DNA from: Sphingomonadales bacterium
GTDB lineage: Bacteria > Pseudomonadota > Alphaproteobacteria > Sphingomonadales > Sphingomonadaceae
Length of the DNA: 32,558 nt
Assembly (NCBI GenBank): GCA_025362295.1
Contig: JANYGX010000018.1
Span: 1-32,558, forward strand
Direction of reading: 5' to 3'
In this document: positions 25,337 to 32,558 of the stretch, in pieces
Position numbering within the stretch: the first letter of the stretch is position 1
How the letters are laid out: every line of letters begins with the position of its first letter
The notes under the pieces: model-generated
Databases searched by the model: none
The model's input: the letters and a program-made list of their open reading frames with translations, nothing else
Told to the model about the DNA's origin: nothing
Translations under genes and position numbers: made by a program

Positions 25337-26296
25337 ATGAATGAACAAGAGACCCACTTGCGCACACATATGCTGCCTGCCGATAAAACCGGTATAGCCT
25401 TGGCGGCGGCGTTGCTAGGCACAGGAGAAATCGTCGCCCTTCCAACCGAAACAGTTTACGGCCTTGCAGCGGATGCCACGAACGGTATTGCTGTGGCCAA
25501 AATATATGCCGCCAAAGGCCGCCCGCATTTTAACCCTTTGATCGTTCATGTGAGAGATGCCAACCACGCTGCTGAATATGCAGATATATCTGATAACGCA
25601 GCACGGTTAATGACAATGTTTTGGCCCGGCCCTTTAACGCTGGTGCTGCCTGCGCTTTCAAACACGGCTATAGTAAGTTTGGTGCAGGCAGGCTTGCCTA
25701 CCATAGCGCTGCGTGCGCCTGCGCACCCTGTTATGCAAGCTGTGCTGCGAACAGTCGGCAAAGCTCTGGCGGCACCTAGCGCCAACAGTTCTGGCCTCAC
25801 CAGCCCAACCACAGCAGCGCATGTTATGGCATCCTTAAACGGCCATATACCATTGGTAATTGATGGCGGCGCGTGTGAGATAGGCCTTGAGTCGACCATC
25901 ATAGGATTTGAGGATAACCATCCTGTATTGCTGCGTGCGGGCGCTATTACAATTGAAATGATTGAGACTGTGCTGGGAGTTTTGCCGAAATTGCCAATAG
26001 ATGCTGCAATTATTGCTCCTGGCCAGCTGAGCCGCCACTACGCACAAACTCAACCGTTACGTCTCAATGCTTCGTATAAAAATATCGATGAATTTATGAT
26101 CGGTTTTGGGGCAGTAAAAGGTGATATTACACTGTCTGCATCGGGTGATCTGGAAGAGGCAGCCGCCAATTTATTTGCTGCTCTCCACATTGCCGGCAAC
26201 AGCAAGGCCAAGGTTATTTCTGTTGCCACCATCCCAGAAACAGGTGTTGGTATTGCCATGAATGATCGATTGAAACGCGCCACTCTTGGCGCTTGA
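25337..26296 (+). CDS. sua5: L-threonylcarbamoyladenylate synthase, Sua5 type
   Basis: It makes threonylcarbamoyl-AMP for the t6A modification of ANN-decoding tRNAs. The 319 residues contain the YrdC domain (ALPTETVYGLAADA, KGRPHFNPLIVHV, FWPGPLTLVL, IALRAPAHP, APSANSSG, GLESTIIGF) and the C-terminal Sua5 domain (APGQLSRHYAQTQP, then a DRLKRATLG ending). ATG 25337 is preferred; an upstream TTG at 25286 would overlap the start codon of the divergent acyl-CoA dehydrogenase. The stop lies inside a 17-bp tandem duplication. Confidence 0.92.
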   Translation: MNEQETHLRTHMLPADKTGIALAAALLGTGEIVALPTETVYGLAADATNGIAVAKIYAAKGRPHFNPLIVHVRDANHAAEYADISDNAARLMTMFWPGPLTLVLPALSNTAIVSLVQAGLPTIALRAPAHPVMQAVLRTVGKALAAPSANSSGLTSPTTAAHVMASLNGHIPLVIDGGACEIGLESTIIGFEDNHPVLLRAGAITIEMIETVLGVLPKLPIDAAIIAPGQLSRHYAQTQPLRLNASYKNIDEFMIGFGAVKGDITLSASGDLEEAAANLFAALHIAGNSKAKVISVATIPETGVGIAMNDRLKRATLGA

Positions 26297-26311
26297 CCAC
26301 TCTTGGCGCTT
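26280..26311. repeat. 15-bp direct repeat across the Sua5 stop codon
   Basis: CCACTCTTGGCGCTT occurs at 26280-26294 and 26297-26311, separated by GA. The first copy supplies the Sua5 stop codon. Without the 17-bp duplication the frame would run ten or so codons further into the end of the opposing glycosyltransferase gene. It looks like a replication-slippage event. Confidence 0.85.
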
Positions 26312-26323
26312 TAAACGCAAGTT

Positions 26324-27454
26324 CTAGCGCTTACGCCAGGTAAAGAGTGAGGTAAGGGTATAATTGAACACGGTACCCACAAGAATGCCCGCAAGCCCTG
26401 CAACCCACCATTGATATGCACTTTTGAATATATAACTGGCAATGCCAACATTTGCGAAAGCACCAACAGAACAAACTGCCATAAAGCTTAGCAAACCAGT
26501 CAGTATTTTTGCACCAGTCAATCTTTTATCAAGGTATGTAAAACGATTGTTGAGAACGAAATTTACAACCATAGCAATTATGGTTGCGCTGATTTGCGCT
26601 GTCTGAAAGCTTGTTTCCAACACCTGGAAACAAGCTTTCAAGGTCAGCATGTGCACAGCAACACCTAAACCACCAACAAATGAAAACATCACAAACCTGG
26701 CTGGCACGTAGCCACCGAACAGCTTGTCAATCAGCAACATTGCATATTCCCATAGCACAAGGCTGTCGAGTTTGCTGTCACCATTCTGCCGCAAGCGGAA
26801 TATGTAAGGAAGTTCTGAACATTTAAGTTTTCGTGGGCTCGACGCCAGAAAATCCAGCAATATTTTGTACCCTGAAACTGACAGATGCGGTGTTGCCTCA
26901 TCGAACAGCTCACGTCGTGTCATAAAAAATCCGCTCATCGGATCGCTGATTTTTTGCGGCATAACCGCGCTGGCCAGATATGTGGCTATTTTGCTCATCC
27001 ATACCCGCGAAGCGGCCCATTCACCAAAGCCACCATCATTCACATAGCGTGAGCCAATAACAACGTCAGTATCGGATTTTTGCAAAAGATTTAGCATATG
27101 CGGCAGCAACGTTTCGTCATGCTGCAAGTCTGCATCAATTACGGCAACAAATTCAGCGCTTGATGAGAGTACACCCTCAACAACAGCTGAAGACAAACCG
27201 CGCCTGCCAATACGCTCAATGCAGCGAACGCGGCTATCGTTTTTTGCTAGCGACTTGACAAATTCAGCTGTTTTGTCGGTTGAATTGTCATCAACAAATA
27301 TAACCTCGTGCGGTAACGTCAGTAAGGCATTGTTCAAAAGCGCCAATAAAGGTTCAATATTGGCCCGCTCGTTAAATGTTGGCACCACTATCGATAATAT
27401 CGGAGAGGGTTGGCGCAATATGTCTACCGCAAATATTTTTTGTTCTTGATACAT
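26324..27454 (-). CDS. GT2 glycosyltransferase with GtrA-like membrane domain (DPM1-like)
   Basis: It probably loads a sugar onto a polyprenyl phosphate. In 376 residues, the GT2 domain has VVPTFNERANI (23-33), FVDDNSTD (53-60), VIDADLQHDE with the metal-binding Asp-x-Asp (107-109) and DPMSGFF. A C-terminal GtrA-type region from ~255 has four hydrophobic helices and ends FTWRKR. This two-part arrangement is known from dolichol-phosphate-mannose-synthase-like proteins that modify envelope sugars. It converges on Sua5 with 27 bp between. No other glycan genes are near, so the acceptor is unknown. Confidence 0.9.
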   Translation of the reverse strand: MYQEQKIFAVDILRQPSPILSIVVPTFNERANIEPLLALLNNALLTLPHEVIFVDDNSTDKTAEFVKSLAKNDSRVRCIERIGRRGLSSAVVEGVLSSSAEFVAVIDADLQHDETLLPHMLNLLQKSDTDVVIGSRYVNDGGFGEWAASRVWMSKIATYLASAVMPQKISDPMSGFFMTRRELFDEATPHLSVSGYKILLDFLASSPRKLKCSELPYIFRLRQNGDSKLDSLVLWEYAMLLIDKLFGGYVPARFVMFSFVGGLGVAVHMLTLKACFQVLETSFQTAQISATIIAMVVNFVLNNRFTYLDKRLTGAKILTGLLSFMAVCSVGAFANVGIASYIFKSAYQWWVAGLAGILVGTVFNYTLTSLFTWRKR

Positions 27455-27517
27455 CTGATAGCAATTAATACGTATTTATGAATTTTTTATAACATAAATC
27501 TGCACATGTAACAAATT

Positions 27518-27805
27518 TTATGCGTAAATTAGCGCATCAAACCTTATGCGAAACCAATTTTTTTGGAGTAATTCAGTTGAGCACGCTTCTACAGGCATCA
27601 TTTGAATCCAGCCGCCTTTGATGTCCGGCATGCTTATCATGCTTTGAATTGACAAAGCTTCTGCAATCAAAGCTTCAATCAAAGCTTTTTCTTGTGTATT
27701 AACAAGCAGGATAACCGCCATGAAATGCGTCTGATAACCTGGTGAAATAATAGGCGACGCGACGCCCGAAAGTAAAGATGGCCAAAATATACTCATTACA
27801 CTCAC
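27518..27805 (-). CDS. Small hypothetical protein
   Basis: A 95-residue frame starting at GTG 27805 (AAGG four bases upstream), with an alternative ATG at 27796. It has a hydrophobic N-terminal half (SIFWPSLLSGVASP, HFMAVILLV), a helical middle (EKALIEALIAEALSIQ) and ends WFRIRFDALIYA. I recognise no family. It lies alone between the glycosyltransferase and the thiolase-like gene. The coding look is fair, so it may be real. Confidence 0.45.
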   Translation of the reverse strand: MSVMSIFWPSLLSGVASPIISPGYQTHFMAVILLVNTQEKALIEALIAEALSIQSMISMPDIKGGWIQMMPVEACSTELLQKNWFRIRFDALIYA

Positions 27806-28045
27806 CGAACCTTATGATATCCTTTGACATGTTTGCCAAAGGGATCATGCCCTCCAAAGCTCTGCAATGTGATCCGCTCTGTTATAAGCCCAAGGTTGAT
27901 CCTTGTTTATGCTTTAATATTGCATTTTTAAATACAACCTATAAGTGCCATTAGTATTGGTTAATATTGCATATGTCAATAGTAAATGTTATAATTTCAA
28001 CGAAAATATAATGAAAATATTTTTATAAACAACTTATGAGTGTAT

Positions 28046-29584
28046 TTATAAATCGCCAATTGAATGAACTGTATTTACACCATCTTTATGTTCGATGTGC
28101 ACCTCCCGCCCAAGCATATCACTTTGGCAGAATGTCGCGAGCACATCGGGTTGATCAGGACGAATACGTGCAAGTATTCTACCCGCATTATTGCTGGCGA
28201 TAACATATCCATACGCAGGCATATTATTGGAAAAACTGACGTTATATGTGACTACCTTCGCTGAAACGGTTTCAGACAGGAGCCGAGGACCTCGTGTATT
28301 GTCGATGATACACTGATGAGGTTGACTAAAAACAGGCAACCAGTTTTCTTTTGGTAAAGCCGAATATATGCCTACGGCCTGCTTAGACAGAAAACCCCCA
28401 TTCGCAAGCACCAAGCCGTAATCTTGCCTGTTATGGCGAAGTCGTTCAACCATGGTCGCAATAGCATGCATGGAATAATTATTTCCAGCACCACCAAAAA
28501 ACGGTAACCCGCCGGTGATTGTTGCCGGAGTCTTTCGCCAATCAAGCTGCAAGGCTTCGGCAGCCAGCAAAACGGCACAGGGAAAGCAGCTGTAAAGGTC
28601 AAAATGACTGATATCCCTTGCAGATTTGTGTGTAGATTTCAGGGCCAGGCCGAGCGCCAGCTTAATGGCTTGTGAGCGCGAAAGATCCTCACGTTCAGTC
28701 ATAAATTTATCGGATACTTCTGCATAGCCATGGAGATAAATCAATTGTGCCGGGTTGATACCAAGCTCAGTTGCCCGGCCAGTGGATGTCATAATAATGG
28801 CTGCCCCTTGATTCACGGCATCCTGAGCAACGTGCCATTTGAGGTATGGATCGGCCACTGGGTAATTATCGGGGCTTGCTGTGCTTAAAAACCCAGCGGA
28901 CCTAGCCGTCCTGAATTGGGCATAAGGGTTGTGTGCTGCAATATCAGAAAAGCCCGCCCAGAGTTCAGACATTAAATCCACGTAAGCCCCACGGCTTAAA
29001 CCCAATCGACCGCGCAAAGCGTGTTCAAAAGCAGGATATGTGTGTGTTGGCATGCCTAAACCGTTATTGATTTCATAAGCTGATAGCAGTGAAACACCCA
29101 ACCCACGATCTTCCATTTCAGCAGATGAAGCTTGCGACCAATCAAGTTTTATGTTCCGTTTCAGGGCCACTTTCATAGCCGCTGTGGCCTCGGCACCTGC
29201 CAGCAAAACCACCGTGGCATCGCCGTTAAAAATATCTTTGGCTGCCTCATTGACAAGGGCCTGGGGCTGATCGCCTCCAACTACTGAATATATCTGTTCG
29301 CCGCCCAAAATACCAAGCTCAGTAGAAAGCGTTGCTGGTGGATTTTCACAACACCCGAACGGTTGCCGCACGCCTGGAATTGAATCAAGCATTGTGCGAA
29401 CCACAACAACACGATCAATAGCCTTGATCAAAGCCTTGCGCGCACCGCTATTATTTAACGCTGCGAGCGCTGCGATATACCTTAAAGATGATGGATTAGG
29501 TGCCAAATCAGGATTTATACCGCTCCAGTGGTTAACCACCTGTCCGACACCAACAAGAACAGGGGTTCTCGGATTTATAGACAT
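28046..29584 (-). CDS. Thiolase-like protein (SCP2-thiolase type-1 group)
   Basis: The 512 residues match acetyl-CoA-acetyltransferase-like proteins: TPVLVGVGQ at the start, VVGGDQPQALVNEAA (101-115), DLYSCFPCAV (329-338) and GGLPFFGGAGNNYSMHAI (358-375). A C-terminal beta domain (~430-512) is typical of type-1 thiolase-like proteins. The nucleophilic Cys expected near 103 is absent and the usual HxxF/CxG motifs are changed to SCFP and NGG, so classical thiolysis is doubtful. It is divergent from the APH-like kinase gene across 80 bp. Its role is probably acyl-CoA binding or an altered Claisen step; that is inference. Confidence 0.87.
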   Translation of the reverse strand: MSINPRTPVLVGVGQVVNHWSGINPDLAPNPSSLRYIAALAALNNSGARKALIKAIDRVVVVRTMLDSIPGVRQPFGCCENPPATLSTELGILGGEQIYSVVGGDQPQALVNEAAKDIFNGDATVVLLAGAEATAAMKVALKRNIKLDWSQASSAEMEDRGLGVSLLSAYEINNGLGMPTHTYPAFEHALRGRLGLSRGAYVDLMSELWAGFSDIAAHNPYAQFRTARSAGFLSTASPDNYPVADPYLKWHVAQDAVNQGAAIIMTSTGRATELGINPAQLIYLHGYAEVSDKFMTEREDLSRSQAIKLALGLALKSTHKSARDISHFDLYSCFPCAVLLAAEALQLDWRKTPATITGGLPFFGGAGNNYSMHAIATMVERLRHNRQDYGLVLANGGFLSKQAVGIYSALPKENWLPVFSQPHQCIIDNTRGPRLLSETVSAKVVTYNVSFSNNMPAYGYVIASNNAGRILARIRPDQPDVLATFCQSDMLGREVHIEHKDGVNTVHSIGDL

Positions 29585-29664
29585 GCAATGTCCCGCATAA
29601 CGCCAAAATAATAAATTGCACTTTGCTTAGTCTTGGCTCAAACTGCAACATCAAAGGATAAACC

Positions 29665-30732
29665 ATGAGTGATAGGCAAACGCAAAATTCAGGTACTATG
29701 AATGTGCGTGATGTTCACAAATTTGATGCAGCCAATCTTAAATTATGGATGCATCAGCATGTCGCGGCGTTTAGCGGACCCATGACAATCGAGCAGTTTA
29801 AAGGCGGACAATCCAACCCAACCTATAAACTCATAACGCCAGAGCAAAACTACGTACTGCGCCGCAAACCACCGGGTGCGCTTCTGGCTGGTGCCCATGC
29901 CGTAGACCGGGAATACCGCGTTATTACTGCCCTTGGCAAAGCAGGGTTTCCCGTAGCGCGCACGTTTGGCTTATGCACAGATGAAAGCATCATAGGCACG
30001 TGGTTTTATATTATGGATTGCGTGGAGGGGCGCATCTTGTGGGATGCAAGGCTGCCGGGCCAAACGCCTACTGAACGCTGCGCCCATTACGATGCCATGA
30101 ACGCAACTCTTGCCCAACTTCACACAATTGATCCACACTCGATAGGGCTTCAAGACTACGGTAAACCAGGCAACTACTTTGCACGGCAGATCAGTCGATG
30201 GTCGCGTCAATATACTGAGGATACCACCGCTGGTCGTGTTGTAGATATGGACAGACTCGTCGAATGGTTGCCAGCTCATATTCCGCCCGGCGATGATACA
30301 TCTATTGTTCATGGCGATTACCGCTGCGACAATATGATTTTTCATCCCAAAGAGGCACGCATACTGGCTGTGCTGGATTGGGAACTCTCGACACTTGGCC
30401 ACCCACTGGCTGATTTTGCCTACCACCTGATGATCTACCGCTTGCCATCGGCGGTGTTTACCGGACTGCTTGGCGTTGATTTTGACAAGCTTGGAATACC
30501 AACCGAAGCCGAATATGTTGCGGCATATTGTAAGAGGACTGGCCGAGAAACAATCGAGCATCTCGATTTTTATCTGGCGTTCAATATGTTCCGGCTGGCC
30601 GCTATCATTCATGGTATTCGTGGGCGATTGGCTCGCGGCACGGCATCTAGCGCTCATGCACAACAAAATGCAGCACAAGTGGAAGCGTTGGCTTCTTTAG
30701 CCTGGCAACAGGCACTCAGAGCGAGGGCTTGA
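29665..30732 (+). CDS. Aminoglycoside-phosphotransferase-like kinase (ACAD10/FadE-associated type)
   Basis: A kinase-fold protein of 355 residues. It has FKGGQSNPTYKL (45-56), YVLRRKPPG (63-71), REYRVITAL, the catalytic HGDYRCDN (216-223) and the metal-binding DWE (238-240). This subgroup, found fused to or next to acyl-CoA dehydrogenases, is thought to phosphorylate hydroxy-acyl-CoA or related intermediates rather than antibiotics. AAAGGA six bases upstream supports ATG 29665. It shares a divergent promoter region with the thiolase-like gene, which fits a joint acyl-CoA pathway. Confidence 0.9.
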   Translation: MSDRQTQNSGTMNVRDVHKFDAANLKLWMHQHVAAFSGPMTIEQFKGGQSNPTYKLITPEQNYVLRRKPPGALLAGAHAVDREYRVITALGKAGFPVARTFGLCTDESIIGTWFYIMDCVEGRILWDARLPGQTPTERCAHYDAMNATLAQLHTIDPHSIGLQDYGKPGNYFARQISRWSRQYTEDTTAGRVVDMDRLVEWLPAHIPPGDDTSIVHGDYRCDNMIFHPKEARILAVLDWELSTLGHPLADFAYHLMIYRLPSAVFTGLLGVDFDKLGIPTEAEYVAAYCKRTGRETIEHLDFYLAFNMFRLAAIIHGIRGRLARGTASSAHAQQNAAQVEALASLAWQQALRARA

Positions 30733-30790
30733 ACCCGCCCCCTCTTTAAGCGTAGACAATTTTACTGAGTTTTTTATCGGAGAATATTGA

Positions 30791-31303
30791 GTGTCGCGGA
30801 TCAGGCGGAATAATGATTGGGGCTTTCCCCGTTGGCGGGAATATGGCTCTGAAAAAGAAACCGTGACTGTACGGCTGTGCGACCATCAAGGCTGTGGCCT
30901 GAAGGGCGACTTTCCTGCTCCCAAATCCCCGCACAAACCAGAAAAATGGTACTTTTGCGAAGAACATGTGACAGAATATAACAAAGGCTGGGATTATTTT
31001 GCTGGCATGTCTGACGACGAGGCCATGGAACACGCTAAAGCCGAAGCGCGTACGGCACGCGGCTTTCGCAGTGCATCCACTTGGGATTACGGCGACGCTC
31101 ATGCTGACGGCCTGACGCCATCGGAACGCAGCGCATTTCGAGCTCTTGATCTGCCAACCTCCGCCACAGGCGACGAAATTAAAACCACGTTTCGCACTCT
31201 GGCCAAGCAACTTCACCCCGACAAAAACCCCGGAGATGCGGTCGCTCTTGCTCGCTTTCAGGCCGCAAGCCGTGCCTATGAGGTGCTGAAAGGGCGGACC
31301 TGA
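30791..31303 (+). CDS. J-domain protein with N-terminal zinc-type motif
   Basis: This 170-residue co-chaperone recruits Hsp70 (DnaK) through a C-terminal J domain: FRALDLPTSATGDEIK, then HPD at 142-144 in LHPDKNPGD, then FQAASRAYEVLKG. The N-terminal part has C30, C35, C56 and H59, which could bind zinc (CDHQGC, then FCEEH). This is a family I know from alphaproteobacteria, where the J domain sits at the C-terminus instead of the N-terminus. It starts at GTG 30791 with GGAGA upstream. The next gene follows after four bases. Confidence 0.9.
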   Translation: MSRIRRNNDWGFPRWREYGSEKETVTVRLCDHQGCGLKGDFPAPKSPHKPEKWYFCEEHVTEYNKGWDYFAGMSDDEAMEHAKAEARTARGFRSASTWDYGDAHADGLTPSERSAFRALDLPTSATGDEIKTTFRTLAKQLHPDKNPGDAVALARFQAASRAYEVLKGRT

Positions 31304-31307
31304 CACA

Positions 31308-32192
31308 GTGCTGTCCGCCGCCCTCTCAACTTTATTATGCACTCTTGGCAAGCGCTACAAATGGCCACTCCTCAAAACTTATGCGCTGACTCTGACAGAG
31401 ACAGTGTGTAATCTGCTCTATCCCTCGCTGACTGGCATAGCTGTGGACGGACTCATGGCTCACAAGCCTTTGCTGGCTTTGCCGTTGGCTGTTTTTTGGC
31501 TCTTCCATATGGTGGTGGGGCTTACTCGTCATATTTACGACAGCAGCGTGTTCACAACCATTTACGGCCATATGGCCACGGAATTGGTAGCGCGACAACG
31601 CGCATCCGGGGCACTCGATACACATGTGATTGCGCGCGTATCGCTCAGTCGCGAACTCATTGCGTTTCTGGAAAACGAGGTGCCAGCCATTGCGCGCGGC
31701 TCCATAGCTTTGGTTGGCGCCATTATCATGATGGCCGTTTATGACCCTGTGGTTGCTGGCATGGCCTGTGTTGTGCTCATGCCAATTTTCATTGTTAGTC
31801 GCTGGTTCAGTGGTTTGTCGCTGCGGTTCAATGGTGCCCTTAATGATCGATTAGAGCAGGAGCCTGCGATTGTCTCGACTGGCCATAGTAAACATATTGC
31901 CAAGCATTTCAGCCGTGTACGGTTTTGGCGCATGAATATTTCGCGCGCTGAAGCAGGGACATGGTCAATTATCGAATGCGCTGCTCTGCTGCTTACCATG
32001 GGGACGCTATTCCGCCTGACCAGCCGTGATCACATCAGCGCTGGTGCAATCTACGCAGTGCTGGCGTATGTCTGGAGTTTTTACGAGAGCATAGACGATT
32101 TGCCTAATATTATTCAAAATGTTAGCCGTATCAGGGACATAAGCGAGCGAATAGCAGAGGGCACGGATGGCCGCGATATGGCTATAGAATAA
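31308..32192 (+). CDS. Transmembrane-only ABC-type protein (ABC_membrane_3-like)
   Basis: The 294 residues resemble a six-helix ABC exporter membrane domain but contain no Walker A, signature or Walker B motif, so there is no ATPase in this chain. Recognisable pieces are CNLLYPSLTGIAVDGLM (~33-49), RQRASGALDTHVIARVSLSREL in the coupling-helix region, and hydrophobic stretches up to FRLTSRDHISAGAIYAVLAY (~236-255). A separate ATPase is not in the window. It starts at GTG 31308, four bases after the J-domain gene, so translation is probably coupled. Function is not established; it may pair with a distant ATPase or act as a scaffold. Confidence 0.8.
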   Translation: MLSAALSTLLCTLGKRYKWPLLKTYALTLTETVCNLLYPSLTGIAVDGLMAHKPLLALPLAVFWLFHMVVGLTRHIYDSSVFTTIYGHMATELVARQRASGALDTHVIARVSLSRELIAFLENEVPAIARGSIALVGAIIMMAVYDPVVAGMACVVLMPIFIVSRWFSGLSLRFNGALNDRLEQEPAIVSTGHSKHIAKHFSRVRFWRMNISRAEAGTWSIIECAALLLTMGTLFRLTSRDHISAGAIYAVLAYVWSFYESIDDLPNIIQNVSRIRDISERIAEGTDGRDMAIE

Positions 32193-32197
32193 TCTTT

Positions 32198-32219
32198 GAC
32201 TCCGTAAATTTACCGAGTC
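32198..32219. other. Palindromic hairpin after the ABC-type gene
   Basis: GACTC and GAGTC flank a perfect GTAAATTTAC palindrome with one C/C mismatch on each side. No T run follows on either strand, so it is not a standard factor-independent terminator. It could still slow transcription or bind a regulator ahead of the lipoprotein gene. Confidence 0.3.
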
Positions 32220-32313
32220 GTAAATATAGTGACTGTTTTCAGCGCCAGTAACTGCATGTTGATTTTCGACATTAACTGATTCATACTGATAATATAAATT
32301 AAAGGAATTTTCA

Positions 32314-32558
32314 GTGCACACGCTAACTCTTCGCAACATAATAATATCCGCTGCTTTTTTGGTAACGGCGTGCGCGTCGCACAATACTCAGTCTGGCGAC
32401 AGCACACCTGTTACCCCACCCTCCCAGAATATTCTTGAGGTCTCTACATTCGATCAAAAAACTGTAATTGGTGCTGCCGAGCGGACATTCGGCAAGGGCA
32501 CACAAGGTGTTGGCAAGGTCATTGAGCGCATATTTGGCGATCTGGGCAGGCCCAACGG
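32314..32558 (+). CDS. EipA-like DUF1134 envelope protein, lipoprotein form (3' end off-window)
   Basis: The gene begins at GTG 32314 with AAAGGA seven bases upstream and runs off the window after 81 codons. The N-terminus is a signal with lipobox VTAC (Cys in TACASHN). After a Pro/Ser/Thr linker comes VIGAAERTFGKGTQGVGKVI, then ERIFGDLGRPN, which matches the start of the DUF1134 domain (VSGGLAxVIEKAFxxxGxPNGY). EipA of Brucella is a conserved periplasmic envelope protein; here it appears to be lipid-anchored. The rest of the domain cannot be seen. Confidence 0.75.
   Translation, partial: MHTLTLRNIIISAAFLVTACASHNTQSGDSTPVTPPSQNILEVSTFDQKTVIGAAERTFGKGTQGVGKVIERIFGDLGRPN

Noticed and set aside
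27905-27975. Two copies of TTAATATTGCAT near 27911 and 27960
   Set aside because: Twelve-base AT-rich matches in AT-rich DNA; no symmetry or position suggests an operator.

Overview
The window looks like alphaproteobacterial chromosome of moderate GC with AT-rich intergenic stretches. The evidence is a glycine-dependent 5-aminolevulinate synthase (C4 haem pathway), DUF2794, an EipA-like DUF1134 protein, a zinc-motif/J-domain protein and an SDHAF4-type DUF1674 protein close to rsmB. The gene content does not let me name a genus.

Left edge (1-1570): a GC-rich IS630 element, whose left end is probably just off the window, abuts a broken DUF3644 gene. That gene begins 17 nt past the 3' end of a tRNA-Ser(GCU), which looks like the edge of a decayed tRNA-associated island. 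Next (1580-4717) is a large secreted PEP-CTERM protein with a duplicated domain and eleven two-cysteine repeats, followed by about 650 bp of AT-rich DNA with little in it.

Core region (5382-13489): DUF2794, DUF2721, a dihydroorotase-type amidohydrolase divergent from YgfZ, an unrecognised four-helix membrane protein, a DEAD-box RNA helicase, a diguanylate cyclase and a PaaG-like enoyl-CoA hydratase/isomerase. A strong terminator near 13700 separates these from a decayed patch (14280-14800). That patch holds an IS630 fragment, the tail of a lost gene, a terminator and three copies of a 13-17 bp motif.

Right half: an unrecognised four-TM protein, a secreted S33 peptidase, a small lipoprotein, hemA, a CaiB/BaiF CoA transferase, a 53-codon SDHAF4-like gene, an SDR, rsmB, a DmdC-type acyl-CoA dehydrogenase, Sua5, a GT2-GtrA glycosyltransferase, a thiolase-like protein divergent from an APH-like kinase, a J-domain protein, a transmembrane-only ABC-type protein and the start of an EipA-like lipoprotein. 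The metabolic theme is acyl-CoA and succinyl-CoA chemistry, with tRNA and rRNA modification genes mixed in.

I see no CRISPR array, prophage or recognisable defence operon. The best candidates for undescribed biology are the PEP-CTERM protein, the two unrecognised membrane proteins and a possible small RNA or structured 3' UTR at 13490-13710.
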